A DNA stretch of 64,000 nt. It comes from Candidatus Leptofilum gracile. GTDB lineage: Bacteria > Chloroflexota > Anaerolineae > Promineifilales > Promineifilaceae. Of the stretch, positions 43,385 to 51,047 are shown piece after piece. The first letter of the stretch is position 1. Every line of letters starts with the position of its first letter. Under the pieces are notes generated by a model, which worked only from the letters and a program-made list of their open reading frames with translations, did not search any database and was not told the origin of the DNA. The stretch covers positions 98,925 to 162,924 of the forward strand of contig JADJOJ010000005.1 in the NCBI GenBank assembly GCA_016713825.1, in the 5' to 3' direction. The position numbers were made by a program, and so were the translations under genes.

Positions 43385-43415
43385 CTTCACTTAAAAAAAA
43401 ACTGGAGTAACCAAC

Positions 43416-43613
43416 ATGGAATTCATAACCAACAACCTCCCTCTACTCATCCCCATCTTCCTCATTCAGCTGGCGCTGATAGCTTTTGCCCTGCTGGATT
43501 TGTCTAAGCGGGGCAGCACGCGCGGCCCTAAATGGGTCTGGGTGCTGGTGATTTTATTTGTTAATTTTATTGGCCCCATCATCTACTTTTTGCTGGGGCG
43601 GGACGAGGCGTAA
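43416..43613 (+). CDS. Small PLDc_N-type membrane protein (YxlE-like)
   Basis: A 65-residue protein with two hydrophobic helices (LLIPIFLIQLALIAFALLDL and WVWVLVILFVNFIGPIIYFLLG) and the conserved GPIIYFLLGRDE end of the phospholipase-D-nuclease N-terminal (PLDc_N) membrane domain. GGAG lies 9 bases before the ATG. The stop TAA is directly followed by the ATG of the ABC ATPase gene. In Bacillus the order yxlE-yxlF-yxlG (small PLDc_N protein, ATPase, permease) is the same, so this is probably an accessory or regulatory subunit. Confidence 0.85.
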   Translation: MEFITNNLPLLIPIFLIQLALIAFALLDLSKRGSTRGPKWVWVLVILFVNFIGPIIYFLLGRDEA

Positions 43614-44549
43614 ATGGACACCTTGGCGATTCGTTGTGAGGGTCTGAGCAAGCAGTACGGCGACGTGCACGCCCTCCAGCCGCTGAATTTAACCGTGCCC
43701 CAGGGCGCGATTTTTGGCTTTTTGGGGCGCAACGGGGCAGGCAAAACGACCACCATCCGCCTGCTGACCGGGCTGGCGGTGCCCAGCAGCGGGCGCGCCT
43801 GGGTGGCGGGCGTGGAGACGACCACCGCCGACAGCGCGGCGCGATCCAGCTTTGGCTATCTGCCGCAGGAACCGGCGTTTTACGGCTGGATGACGGCCAC
43901 CGAGTACCTGGATTACGTGGGCAAGCTGTTCCAGATGGACAAACCCACCCGCCAGCGCCGCAGCGACGAAATGTTGACGCTGGTGAAGCTGACGGACGCG
44001 GCCAAACGGCCGATTCGCGGCTTTTCTGGCGGCATGATGCAGCGATTGGGCATTGCCCAGGCTTTGCTGCACGAGCCACCGGTGCTCTTTCTGGACGAGC
44101 CGACGAGCGCGCTGGACCCGGCGGGGCGGCACGAACTGCTGGCACTGCTGGCCAGCCTGCGCGGGCAGGTGACCATCTTCCTCTCCAGCCACATTCTGGC
44201 GGACGTGGAACGCATCTGCGACACGATTGGCATCATCCGCGAAGGGGAGCTGGTGCTGGTGGCCGGGCGCGACGAGCTGATGGAGCAGTACGCCACGGAC
44301 AGCATCTTGCTGGAGGTGGCGAAGGGATCGCCCACGGCCGTTTCCACCCTGCTGCCCATCCTGCAAAGCCAGCCGTGGGTGCAACAAATTGATCAGGAAA
44401 ACGGCCGCATCCACCTGCACGTCCACGATGTGGCGGCGGCCCAACAAGCCATCCTGCCGCTCATGGCGGAGAACCAGGTGCAGCTGAACAGGTTTGAATG
44501 GATACGGCCGTCTTTGGAGGAAATTTTCCTCTCGATCAGTGACAAGTAA
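43614..44549 (+). CDS. ABC transporter ATPase (YxlF/NatA-like)
   Basis: A 311-residue ATPase. Walker A GRNGAGKTTTI near residue 38, Q-loop YLPQEPAFYGWMTA, signature FSGGMMQRLGIAQAL, Walker B VLFLDEPTSALDP and switch His in FLSSHIL. The C-terminal 80 residues (LVLVAGRDELMEQYATDSIL) resemble the DUF4162-type tail of NatA/CcmA-like exporters. It works with the ABC-2 permease encoded 200 bases downstream; the gap is filled by two repeats (44566-44625 and 44656-44725) that seem to have split a tighter operon. Confidence 0.93.
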   Translation: MDTLAIRCEGLSKQYGDVHALQPLNLTVPQGAIFGFLGRNGAGKTTTIRLLTGLAVPSSGRAWVAGVETTTADSAARSSFGYLPQEPAFYGWMTATEYLDYVGKLFQMDKPTRQRRSDEMLTLVKLTDAAKRPIRGFSGGMMQRLGIAQALLHEPPVLFLDEPTSALDPAGRHELLALLASLRGQVTIFLSSHILADVERICDTIGIIREGELVLVAGRDELMEQYATDSILLEVAKGSPTAVSTLLPILQSQPWVQQIDQENGRIHLHVHDVAAAQQAILPLMAENQVQLNRFEWIRPSLEEIFLSISDK

Positions 44550-44565
44550 CCGGTAATCGAACCCC

Positions 44566-44625
44566 GCTCCGGCCGGTCTCCTGACCGAGTCGGCTAGGTG
44601 GCTCGGTCAGGAGACCGGCCACAGC
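44566..44625. repeat. GGCCGGTCTCCTGACCG palindrome, diverged copy 3
   Basis: Arms GGCCGGTCTCCTGACCGAG and CTCGGTCAGGAGACCGGCC share the core of the 109-bp repeats at 8888 and 37793, but the centre and flanks differ. It lies between the ABC ATPase and permease genes. Confidence 0.85.
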
Positions 44626-44655
44626 GAGTAACGTGTAATCGAACCATTAAAAATA

Positions 44656-44725
44656 GGACGCGGATGAACGCGGATGACGCGGATAAAAAGAAAAAGATCA
44701 GCGTTATCTGCGTTAATCTGCGTCC
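44656..44725. repeat. GGACGCGGATGAACGCGGAT inverted repeat
   Basis: GGACGCGGATGAACGC-like units on the left can pair with GCGTTATCTGCGTTAATCTG-like units and CTGCGTCC on the right. It is another intergenic hairpin of low-complexity type inside the ABC operon. Confidence 0.65.
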
Positions 44726-44746
44726 CATTATTTCTGGGAGCAAACA

Positions 44747-46306
44747 ATGGCACTCTTTTTTTTCACAATTGCAGTTTTACTCATGATTTTCATCCCGCTG
44801 GGGCTGGCTGTTTGGCTGCGGCGGCGGTTTGAGGTGCCGTGGCTGCTGTTTTGCATCGGCATGTTGACCTTTGTTGGATCACAGATTTATCACATTCCGC
44901 TCAACAATTGGTTGACCGATTTGGGCGTCTTGGGCGAGGTTGGGCCGGACGCGCCGAATTTGTGGCGAACGGCCGTACTCCTCGGCCTCTCTGCTGGTCT
45001 CAGTGAAACAATTGCCCGCGTGCTGGGCTACTGGTTCCTGTTCCGGGGCAGGCTGGCGCAGCGGTTTGAGGACGGCGTGCTGGTCGGTTTGGGGCACGGC
45101 GGCATCGAGGCGATGATCATCGGCGGCGTGTTTACCGCTGGCTCGGTTAGCTCGCTGTGGGCCATTCGGGACGTGGATTTGAGCACGTTGGGACTGACGG
45201 CGGCGCAGCTAACGGCCGTTTCTTCCCAACTCACCGCCCTTCAGGAAACCCCCTGGCTCATCTTTTTGGCCGTCTTTGAGCGGCTGATTGCCATCACGCT
45301 GCACGTGACGCTGTCCGTGCTGGTGTGGCGGGCGTTTAAGATGCGGCAGGTGTGGCCGGTGCTGCTGGCGGTGGCGTATCATGCGCTGTTGGATGGAACG
45401 GCCGTTTACGCCGCCCAATTTTTAGACGTGATTTGGGTGGAGCTGATCCTGGTCGCCATTGCCCTGCCCGGTGCCATCTGGCTGTGGCGCAGTTGGCCGT
45501 CGGCTACCAAGACGCAGGCTGGTTTGGGCTGGCGGGCTGAGGTGGGGTTGTGGGGAACGGCCGTACGCCACGAGCTCAACCTGCAATGGCGCACCCGCCG
45601 CGCCCTGGTGATGGTGGCTGTGTTTGTCCTGTTTGGCCTGGCCTCGCCGATGCTGGCCAAGTTCACGCCGGAGCTGCTCAAAAGTGTGCCCGGCGCGGAG
45701 CAGTTTGCCGGGCTCATCCCCGAACCGACGGCGGTGGACGCGGTGACGCAGTACATCAAAAACCTGACCCAATTTGGCTTTGTGCTGGTCATTTTGCTGG
45801 GCATGGGGGCCGTGGCGGGCGAGAAAGACAAGGGCACGGCGGCGATCATTTTGAGCAAGCCGCTGCCGCGCTGGGCCTTTTTGCTGAGCAAGTTTGCCGC
45901 CCAGGGGGTGGTTTACTTTGTGGCGCTGCTGCTGGGCACGCTGGCGGCGTACTACTACACGCTGGTGCTGTTCGAGCCGCTGGCGCTGGGGCCGTTTTTG
46001 TGGGGCGGCTTTTTGCTCTGGCTGTGGACGTTGGTGTATACGGCCGTTACCCTCCTGGCCAGCACCATTGCCAAAAGCATCGGCAGCGGGGCGGGATTGG
46101 CGCTGCTGGGGGCGGTGCTGCTGCTCATTTTGGGCGGCATTCCGCAGGTGGCCCAATTTTTCCCCGGCGCGCTGGTGGGCTGGGCGGCGCAGCTTGGCCT
46201 GCCGGGCGACGTGCCGTTTAGCGGCGCGGCGTTGGCGGCGAATGGGGTGCTGATTTTGGTGTTTTTGGTAACGGCCGTTGCCCTCTTCGAACGCCAGGAA
46301 ATCTAA
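44747..46306 (+). CDS. Fusion of YhfC-like intramembrane protease domain with ABC-2 type permease
   Basis: A 519-residue polytopic protein. Residues about 1-265 resemble the YhfC/DUF2324 family of putative glutamic intramembrane proteases: AGLSETIARVLGYWF (conserved E and R), VGLGHGGIEAMIIGG (H and E) and AYHALLDGTAVY (H). Residues about 285-519 are an ABC-2 permease: a long first helix after RHELNLQWRTRRALVMVAVF, GMGAVAGEKDKGTAAIILSKPL, and four more helices. The usual family second Glu (EE pair) reads S-E here, which may matter for activity. The upstream ATPase and PLDc_N protein complete the exporter. The fusion suggests that peptide cleavage and export are coupled, which is inference. Confidence 0.82.
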   Translation: MALFFFTIAVLLMIFIPLGLAVWLRRRFEVPWLLFCIGMLTFVGSQIYHIPLNNWLTDLGVLGEVGPDAPNLWRTAVLLGLSAGLSETIARVLGYWFLFRGRLAQRFEDGVLVGLGHGGIEAMIIGGVFTAGSVSSLWAIRDVDLSTLGLTAAQLTAVSSQLTALQETPWLIFLAVFERLIAITLHVTLSVLVWRAFKMRQVWPVLLAVAYHALLDGTAVYAAQFLDVIWVELILVAIALPGAIWLWRSWPSATKTQAGLGWRAEVGLWGTAVRHELNLQWRTRRALVMVAVFVLFGLASPMLAKFTPELLKSVPGAEQFAGLIPEPTAVDAVTQYIKNLTQFGFVLVILLGMGAVAGEKDKGTAAIILSKPLPRWAFLLSKFAAQGVVYFVALLLGTLAAYYYTLVLFEPLALGPFLWGGFLLWLWTLVYTAVTLLASTIAKSIGSGAGLALLGAVLLLILGGIPQVAQFFPGALVGWAAQLGLPGDVPFSGAALAANGVLILVFLVTAVALFERQEI

Positions 46307-46346
46307 CGACGATTCACCGCAGAGCACGCGGAGGACGCAGAGAATT

Positions 46347-47060
46347 ATGAATAGCAAGAATGAACTCGTTTTAAAAATTGTGAGCGGGCAGAATGTAAAT
46401 AAGAATTTTCGGGGTATGGATTTGAGTCATGTGGACTTGCGTGGAGCTAATTTAGCAGGAGCTGATCTTCAAGAGGCTAACCTAAAAGGAACAGACCTGA
46501 GCGGGGCAAATCTACGGAGTGCCAATCTTAATAAAGCTAAATTAGACGGTACAGATTTACGTGGCGCAGATTTGTCGCAAGCAATTTTATATGATGCTTA
46601 TATTGGGAATAGTACTAAGATTGATCGGAAATGGCGTATTGTATGGGAAATTTTATATTTCAATGATGCAGATAATGCGGATTTGACGGGAGTAGATTTG
46701 CAGGATGCTAATTTGAGAATGGCTAGCTTCACAAGAACCATTCTTCGAAGTGCTAATTTGCAAAATGCTGACCTGAGTGGTGCCTTCTTTGGTCAAACTA
46801 ATATGCGTTATGTTAATCTAAAGAATGCAATCCTACAAAGGACATCAATATCTGAAGTTAATCTACAAGGAGCCAATTTGCAGGGTGCCAATCTCGTGGA
46901 TGCTATCTTTTATAATGTTCAGCTGCAATCGGCTAATCTAAAAGCCACTAGATTAAACGATGCAAAGATGTTGGGTAGAATTGAATATGATACTAAAACG
47001 CAATGGTCAGTTGGATTTGATCCAACTGAGTCAGAGGTGTTTGTACTTATAGAAAATTAG
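46347..47060 (+). CDS. Pentapeptide-repeat protein
   Basis: A 237-residue protein. From about residue 22 it consists of A(D/N)LXX repeats (FRGMDLSHVDLRGANLAGAD and onward), interrupted near residues 90-112 by a non-repeat segment (YIGNSTKIDRKWRIVWEILY) and ending at about 210 with a short tail. Such repeats fold into a right-handed quadrilateral beta-helix. Some members mimic DNA and shield gyrase, but most have no known function. The base composition is clearly more AT-rich than in neighbouring genes, and no ACGGCCGT octamer occurs in the gene, both signs of recent acquisition. The ATG follows an AGAGAATT context, weakly ribosome-like. Confidence 0.85.
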   Translation: MNSKNELVLKIVSGQNVNKNFRGMDLSHVDLRGANLAGADLQEANLKGTDLSGANLRSANLNKAKLDGTDLRGADLSQAILYDAYIGNSTKIDRKWRIVWEILYFNDADNADLTGVDLQDANLRMASFTRTILRSANLQNADLSGAFFGQTNMRYVNLKNAILQRTSISEVNLQGANLQGANLVDAIFYNVQLQSANLKATRLNDAKMLGRIEYDTKTQWSVGFDPTESEVFVLIEN

Positions 47061-47069
47061 TAACAACGC

Positions 47070-49094
47070 TCAGCGGTAAAAAAGCAAATCGCGGGGCGGG
47101 AGGGTGTGGCTGGTTGTGCCCACGGTGATGGTTTGGGGTGCGTCGGTGAAGTTGAGCAGCAGGCGCACGTCGCCGCGCTGGTAAGCGACGACGCCAGCGG
47201 GCAAATCGGGCAGGCTAGGGATGGCGAGCTGGCTGGCCAGATGTTGCAGCAGGGCACACGCCTGCGCCGGGGTGGGGTAGAAGCCGAGGGTGAGGACCCG
47301 GCCCTGGTCTACCTTGTTTTCCGCCAGCGCGGTTGGTTGTTCTAGACCTGACAGGTTTGCCGCAAACCTGTCAGGTCTTTCTAACTCGTAGCTTGCCAGC
47401 GGTACGGCCGTTTCCACCCCCAACGTCTCAATCCAATAACTCGCTTCCCCGGCAAAACCGGCAATCTCGCTGCGGAACGGCACCGCCTGGCCCGGCGGCA
47501 GCGACTGCCAGCTGGTGACCGTCACCCCCGCCAAATCGCGCAGTGCGCCGGGCAGCGGCTGGTCGGTCACCCGGTTGGACGGCGTTTTGAAGCCGGAGCG
47601 CACGCCCAGCAGCAGCGTGCCGCCGCCGCTGGCGTAGTCGTGCAGCCGTTGGGCCAGCGCCTCGTCCGCCAGGTGGGCCGTCGGGGCGATAACCAGCTTG
47701 TATTGGCTGAGATCGGCCGTATCAGGCACCAAATCGACGCCGATGCCCAGGCGCAGGCAGGCGTGGTAGAAGGCGTACAGGTGGCGCAGGTAGTGGAAAT
47801 CGTGGCGGTGGGGCTGGAGCTGAAGCGCCCACAAATCGTCGAAGCTGAACAGGATGGCGACGGGGGCGTCCAGCGGCGCGGCGCTGAGCTGGCTGAGCTG
47901 TTCCAGTTCGCCCAGCAGCGTTTGCTGATCGCCAAAACCGACGTCGGGACGGCCGTCGTGGCCCAGCAGGCCGGAATGGTACTGCTCCTGCGCCAGCAGC
48001 GTGGCGCGCCAGCGGAAGTAGACGATGTGGTCGGCCCCTTCGGCGACGGCGTGCCACACCCACAGCCGGGGCGTGCCGGGGCGAATGCCGGGATTGACGT
48101 CGCCCCAGTTGATGTGCCCACACTGCTGCTCCATGATCCAGAACGGCCGTTGCTTCAACCCGCGCATCAACGCATGAGACATGCTCTGCACGATTGGCTC
48201 GCCCACGTCGTAGGCGTAGACCGGGTCGTTTTGGCGGGTGTCGCTGCCCGGCGGGTACAAAATCTGCCGCCAGCGGTCCGGGTTGCCCGTGGGGTAGTTG
48301 TCCCAGGTGATAAAGTCGAGCGCTTGGGCCAGGTCAAACTGGTCCAAATCCTGGTACAGCCCCATGAAGTTGTGGGTCACAAACCGCCCCGGCGAGAGCT
48401 GACGCAGCAGATCAATCTGCTCCTGCTGGTAGCTCACGTAGGAGTCGGACGAGAAGCGGTAAAAGTCGAGGACGTGGCTGGGGTTTTTGTAGTTCACGTC
48501 GTCGCCGGGCGGCAATATTTGCCACCAATCGTTGTAGGTTTGCGACCAAAAAATGGTGCCCCACGCTTCGTTGAGCGCCTCGATGGTGCCGTAGCGGGCT
48601 TGCAGCCAGCTTTGGAACTCGGCGGCGCAGTCGGGGCAGTAGCAGCGGGCGGTTTTGCCGCCGCCAAACTCGTTGTCAATCTGCCAGCCCACGACGCGGG
48701 CATCCTGGCCATACCGCTGCGCCATCTGGGTGACGATTTGGCGGCTGAACGCTCGGTAGGTGGGGCTGTTGGGGCAGTATTGGCGGCGGGTGCCGTGGTT
48801 GCGGGAACGGCCGTTCCCATCCACGCGCAAAATCTCCGGGTGCTGCCGGGTGAGCCACGCTGGCGGCGTACAGGTCGGCGTGCCCAAAATAATCTCCATG
48901 CCGGAATCGGCAAACAGCGCAATCGCTCGATCCAGCCATTCCCAATCGTACACGCCCGGTTCTGGCTCCATCTTCGCCCAGGCAAACTCTGCCAGCCGGA
49001 TGATTTTCAAGCCCAGCTCGCCCATCAGGCGGGCATCTTCCGCCCAGCGGGCTTCGGGCCAATGTTCAGGGTAGTAACAGATGCCAAATTTCAT
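47070..49094 (-). CDS. Beta-galactosidase, glycoside hydrolase family 42, with palindrome insertion
   Basis: A 674-residue cytoplasmic enzyme. The start MKFGICYYPEHWPEARW is chosen over a TTG four codons upstream. The GH42 barrel shows RLAEFAWAKMEPEPG, the general acid Glu in WQIDNEFGGG near residue 150, and the nucleophile Glu in PFWIMEQQCGHINWG near residue 320. The middle trimerisation domain and a C-terminal beta domain follow. In that last domain the residues ERPDRFAANLSGLE are encoded by a 35-bp AGAC/GTTT palindrome (47344-47378) read in frame. It is the last gene of the LacI-ABC-HAD-kinase series and hydrolyses beta-galactosides. Confidence 0.94.
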   Translation of the reverse strand: MKFGICYYPEHWPEARWAEDARLMGELGLKIIRLAEFAWAKMEPEPGVYDWEWLDRAIALFADSGMEIILGTPTCTPPAWLTRQHPEILRVDGNGRSRNHGTRRQYCPNSPTYRAFSRQIVTQMAQRYGQDARVVGWQIDNEFGGGKTARCYCPDCAAEFQSWLQARYGTIEALNEAWGTIFWSQTYNDWWQILPPGDDVNYKNPSHVLDFYRFSSDSYVSYQQEQIDLLRQLSPGRFVTHNFMGLYQDLDQFDLAQALDFITWDNYPTGNPDRWRQILYPPGSDTRQNDPVYAYDVGEPIVQSMSHALMRGLKQRPFWIMEQQCGHINWGDVNPGIRPGTPRLWVWHAVAEGADHIVYFRWRATLLAQEQYHSGLLGHDGRPDVGFGDQQTLLGELEQLSQLSAAPLDAPVAILFSFDDLWALQLQPHRHDFHYLRHLYAFYHACLRLGIGVDLVPDTADLSQYKLVIAPTAHLADEALAQRLHDYASGGGTLLLGVRSGFKTPSNRVTDQPLPGALRDLAGVTVTSWQSLPPGQAVPFRSEIAGFAGEASYWIETLGVETAVPLASYELERPDRFAANLSGLEQPTALAENKVDQGRVLTLGFYPTPAQACALLQHLASQLAIPSLPDLPAGVVAYQRGDVRLLLNFTDAPQTITVGTTSHTLPPRDLLFYR
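47344..47378. repeat. AGAC/GTTT mini-palindrome, copy 4, in frame inside beta-galactosidase gene
   Basis: Perfect 17-bp arms AGACCTGACAGGTTTGC (47344-47360) and GCAAACCTGTCAGGTCT (47362-47378) flank one base. The minus strand reads through without a stop. The arm is nearly the same as in the galT insertion. Confidence 0.92.
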
Positions 49095-49212
49095 AAGTTT
49101 TTCCAAAAAGACAACAACGAATTTTAGTAATTAACGAATGAAGAAAAATTCGTTGTTTACTCCAATTCGTTGTTGCCTCCAATGTAAACGATTAATTTGT
49201 GAATCAATTTAG

Positions 49213-49267
49213 CCACAGATTTCACAGATTTAGCTCCTTTAATCTGTGTAATCTGCGAAATCTGTGG
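49213..49267. repeat. CCACAGATTTCACAGATT inverted repeat
   Basis: Left CCACAGATTTCACAGATT (49213-49230) pairs with AATCTGTGTAATCTG and AAATCTGTGG on the right, with one insertion. It lies between the FGGY kinase and beta-galactosidase genes. Copies of the unit occur at 17540 and 54940. Confidence 0.75.
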
Positions 49268-49272
49268 ATTTT

Positions 49273-50772
49273 TTATTGCCAGGATTGAATGAGCCGGATC
49301 GCTTGCTGCCAACGGCCGTATCCCGCCAACAAATCACGCGGGGGGATGGGGCACGGCTCGAAGCGGTGGTGGCTGCCGGGCAGGGGGGGCAGGCTGGCCA
49401 CGTCGGGCCAGACGCCGGTTTGCATCCCCGCCAGCAGCGCCGCCGCCCAGGCCGTCGTCTCCGTAAACGTCGGGCGCAGGATGGGGATGTTGAGCATGTC
49501 TGCCTGAATTTGGCAGGCGATGTCGCTGGCCGATACGCCGCCGCCGACCAGCATTTGCCCCATCGTCACCCCGGCGTCGCGGGCGATGGTTTCTTTGATG
49601 GCGCGTAACTGGTAGCCCAGCGCCTCCAAAAAGGCGCGCACGATGTGGCCGCGCTCGGTGCCCAGGGTCATGCCCAGCAGGGCGGCGCGGGCGTTGGGAT
49701 CGTTGTACGGGGCGTCCAGGCCGGTAAAAGCGGGCACAAACATCACCCCGCCGGAGTCGGGAACGGCCGTTGCCAGCCGCTCCACATCCTCGTAATCATC
49801 AATAAACCGGGCATTGTCCCGCATCCAGCGGATCGCCGCGCCGATGACCGTGGTGGGCGCTTCCAGGCAGTACGTCTGCCGGTCGCCCAAATGCCAGGCA
49901 TTGTAGACGTTGATATGCTCCTGGTAGGGAATGTTGTCGCCCAAAAACAGCTTCACGTAAGCGGCCGTGCCGTGGGTCGATTCGGCGTCGCCGGGAATGC
50001 GGCAGCCGTGGCCAAACAGCGCCGCCTGCTGGTCGCCAATCATCGCCGTGACGGGGACAACGGCCGTTTCCCCTCCCGGCCCGGCAATCTCAATCTCGCC
50101 AAACGGATGCAGCGTCGGGGTCGCTTCGGGCAGCGCCGCCAGCGGCACGCCCAGCCACTCCAGCCACTCCTGCCAATATTGCCGGGCGCGAAAATCGTAC
50201 AGCCCCGTCGCCTGCACCAGCGAGCTGTCCATGGCGTGGCCGTTGGCCTGGCCCAGCGCCGTCACCAGCCACAGCGCCGACTGCCCAATGCGTAAATGGC
50301 CTGCCTGGGCGGCTTCGCGAACGGCCGTATCGTGGGTCATGCGCCATTTCAGGTGCAGGGCGGTCATGTAGGTGCCGGGGGCGTACCCCAGCCGCCGCTT
50401 GGCTTCGCTGGCAAAGGGGGAGTTTTCGACTTCCTTCACATACCCTTTGGTGCGTAAATCTTGCCAGCTGATGGCGTTGCTGAGGGAACGGCCGTTGCGG
50501 GCATCCCACACAAAATCGGTGTTGCGCTGGCAGGTGAGGCCACAGGCAGCAATCTGGTTGGGATGGATTTTTGCCTCGCCAATGGCCTGGGTGATGACCG
50601 CCGCCACGCCCGCCGCTACCTCCGCCGGGTCCTGCTCCACCCAATCGGGCCGAGGATGCAGCCGCGCCAGCGGCCGGTACGCATAGCCATGCACCGTGCC
50701 CGCCTCGTCAACTATCAAAGCCCGGCTGCCGCTGCTGCCCTGGTCCACCCCTAACAAAAATGATTTCGACAT
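49273..50772 (-). CDS. FGGY-family carbohydrate kinase, glycerol-kinase-like
   Basis: A 499-residue ATP-dependent sugar or polyol kinase. N-terminal phosphate loop LGVDQGSSGSRALIVDEAG, GlpK-like RPDWVEQDPAEV, catalytic Asp region in MIGDQQAALFGHG, ATP-binding segments STHGTAAYVKLF and FVPAFTGLDAPYNDPNARAA, and the C-terminal GGGVSASDIACQIQADML. It resembles glycerol kinases most. The position between a sugar ABC/HAD set and a beta-galactosidase suggests that it phosphorylates glycerol or a polyol freed from a galactoside (for example galactosylglycerol). That is inference. ACGGCCGT octamers are frequent here. Confidence 0.87.
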   Translation of the reverse strand: MSKSFLLGVDQGSSGSRALIVDEAGTVHGYAYRPLARLHPRPDWVEQDPAEVAAGVAAVITQAIGEAKIHPNQIAACGLTCQRNTDFVWDARNGRSLSNAISWQDLRTKGYVKEVENSPFASEAKRRLGYAPGTYMTALHLKWRMTHDTAVREAAQAGHLRIGQSALWLVTALGQANGHAMDSSLVQATGLYDFRARQYWQEWLEWLGVPLAALPEATPTLHPFGEIEIAGPGGETAVVPVTAMIGDQQAALFGHGCRIPGDAESTHGTAAYVKLFLGDNIPYQEHINVYNAWHLGDRQTYCLEAPTTVIGAAIRWMRDNARFIDDYEDVERLATAVPDSGGVMFVPAFTGLDAPYNDPNARAALLGMTLGTERGHIVRAFLEALGYQLRAIKETIARDAGVTMGQMLVGGGVSASDIACQIQADMLNIPILRPTFTETTAWAAALLAGMQTGVWPDVASLPPLPGSHHRFEPCPIPPRDLLAGYGRWQQAIRLIQSWQ

Positions 50773-50833
50773 GCAAAATTCCTAAAGTTTGCCTGAACTG
50801 CCTATCATTCTAGGTAAGCGTTCAGCTATCATC

Positions 50834-50969
50834 CCGCACGAGGGCGCTTTGCGCCCCGTGCGGGGAAGAAGATTGTTTTTTTCACTTTTTGGGGTCATTT
50901 TGACCCCAAAAAGTGAAAAAAACCCACAACCTTTGGCAGCGCCAGGCGCGAAGCGCCGAGGCGCTGCCC
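50834..50969. repeat. Three consecutive hairpins in the operon between HAD and kinase genes
   Basis: Hairpin 1: CCGCACG-A-GGGCGC and GCGCCC-CGTGCGG (50834-50863). Hairpin 2: perfect 23-bp arms at 50875-50897 and 50901-50923 with loop TTT, one arm containing CACTTTTTGGGGTCA. Hairpin 3: GGCAGCGCC and GGCGCTGCC (50936-50969) with an inner GCGC pair. They fill most of the 275-base gap 50773-51047, where no gene is seen. Confidence 0.9.
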
Positions 50970-51047
50970 TTGCTCCAGGCAAGGCTGATCGCTTACGTAA
51001 AAATCAGTGCCCCAATTAAAAGGTGATATGCAGCCAGATTTTGCCTA

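Noticed and set aside
47640..49127. 495-codon plus-strand ORF
   Set aside because: Antisense to the GH42 beta-galactosidase, whose catalytic motifs are intact. Long antisense frames are common in GC-rich genes.
50834..50969. Integron or attC-like site
   Set aside because: No integrase or attC core sites were seen, and the hairpins differ from one another in sequence.
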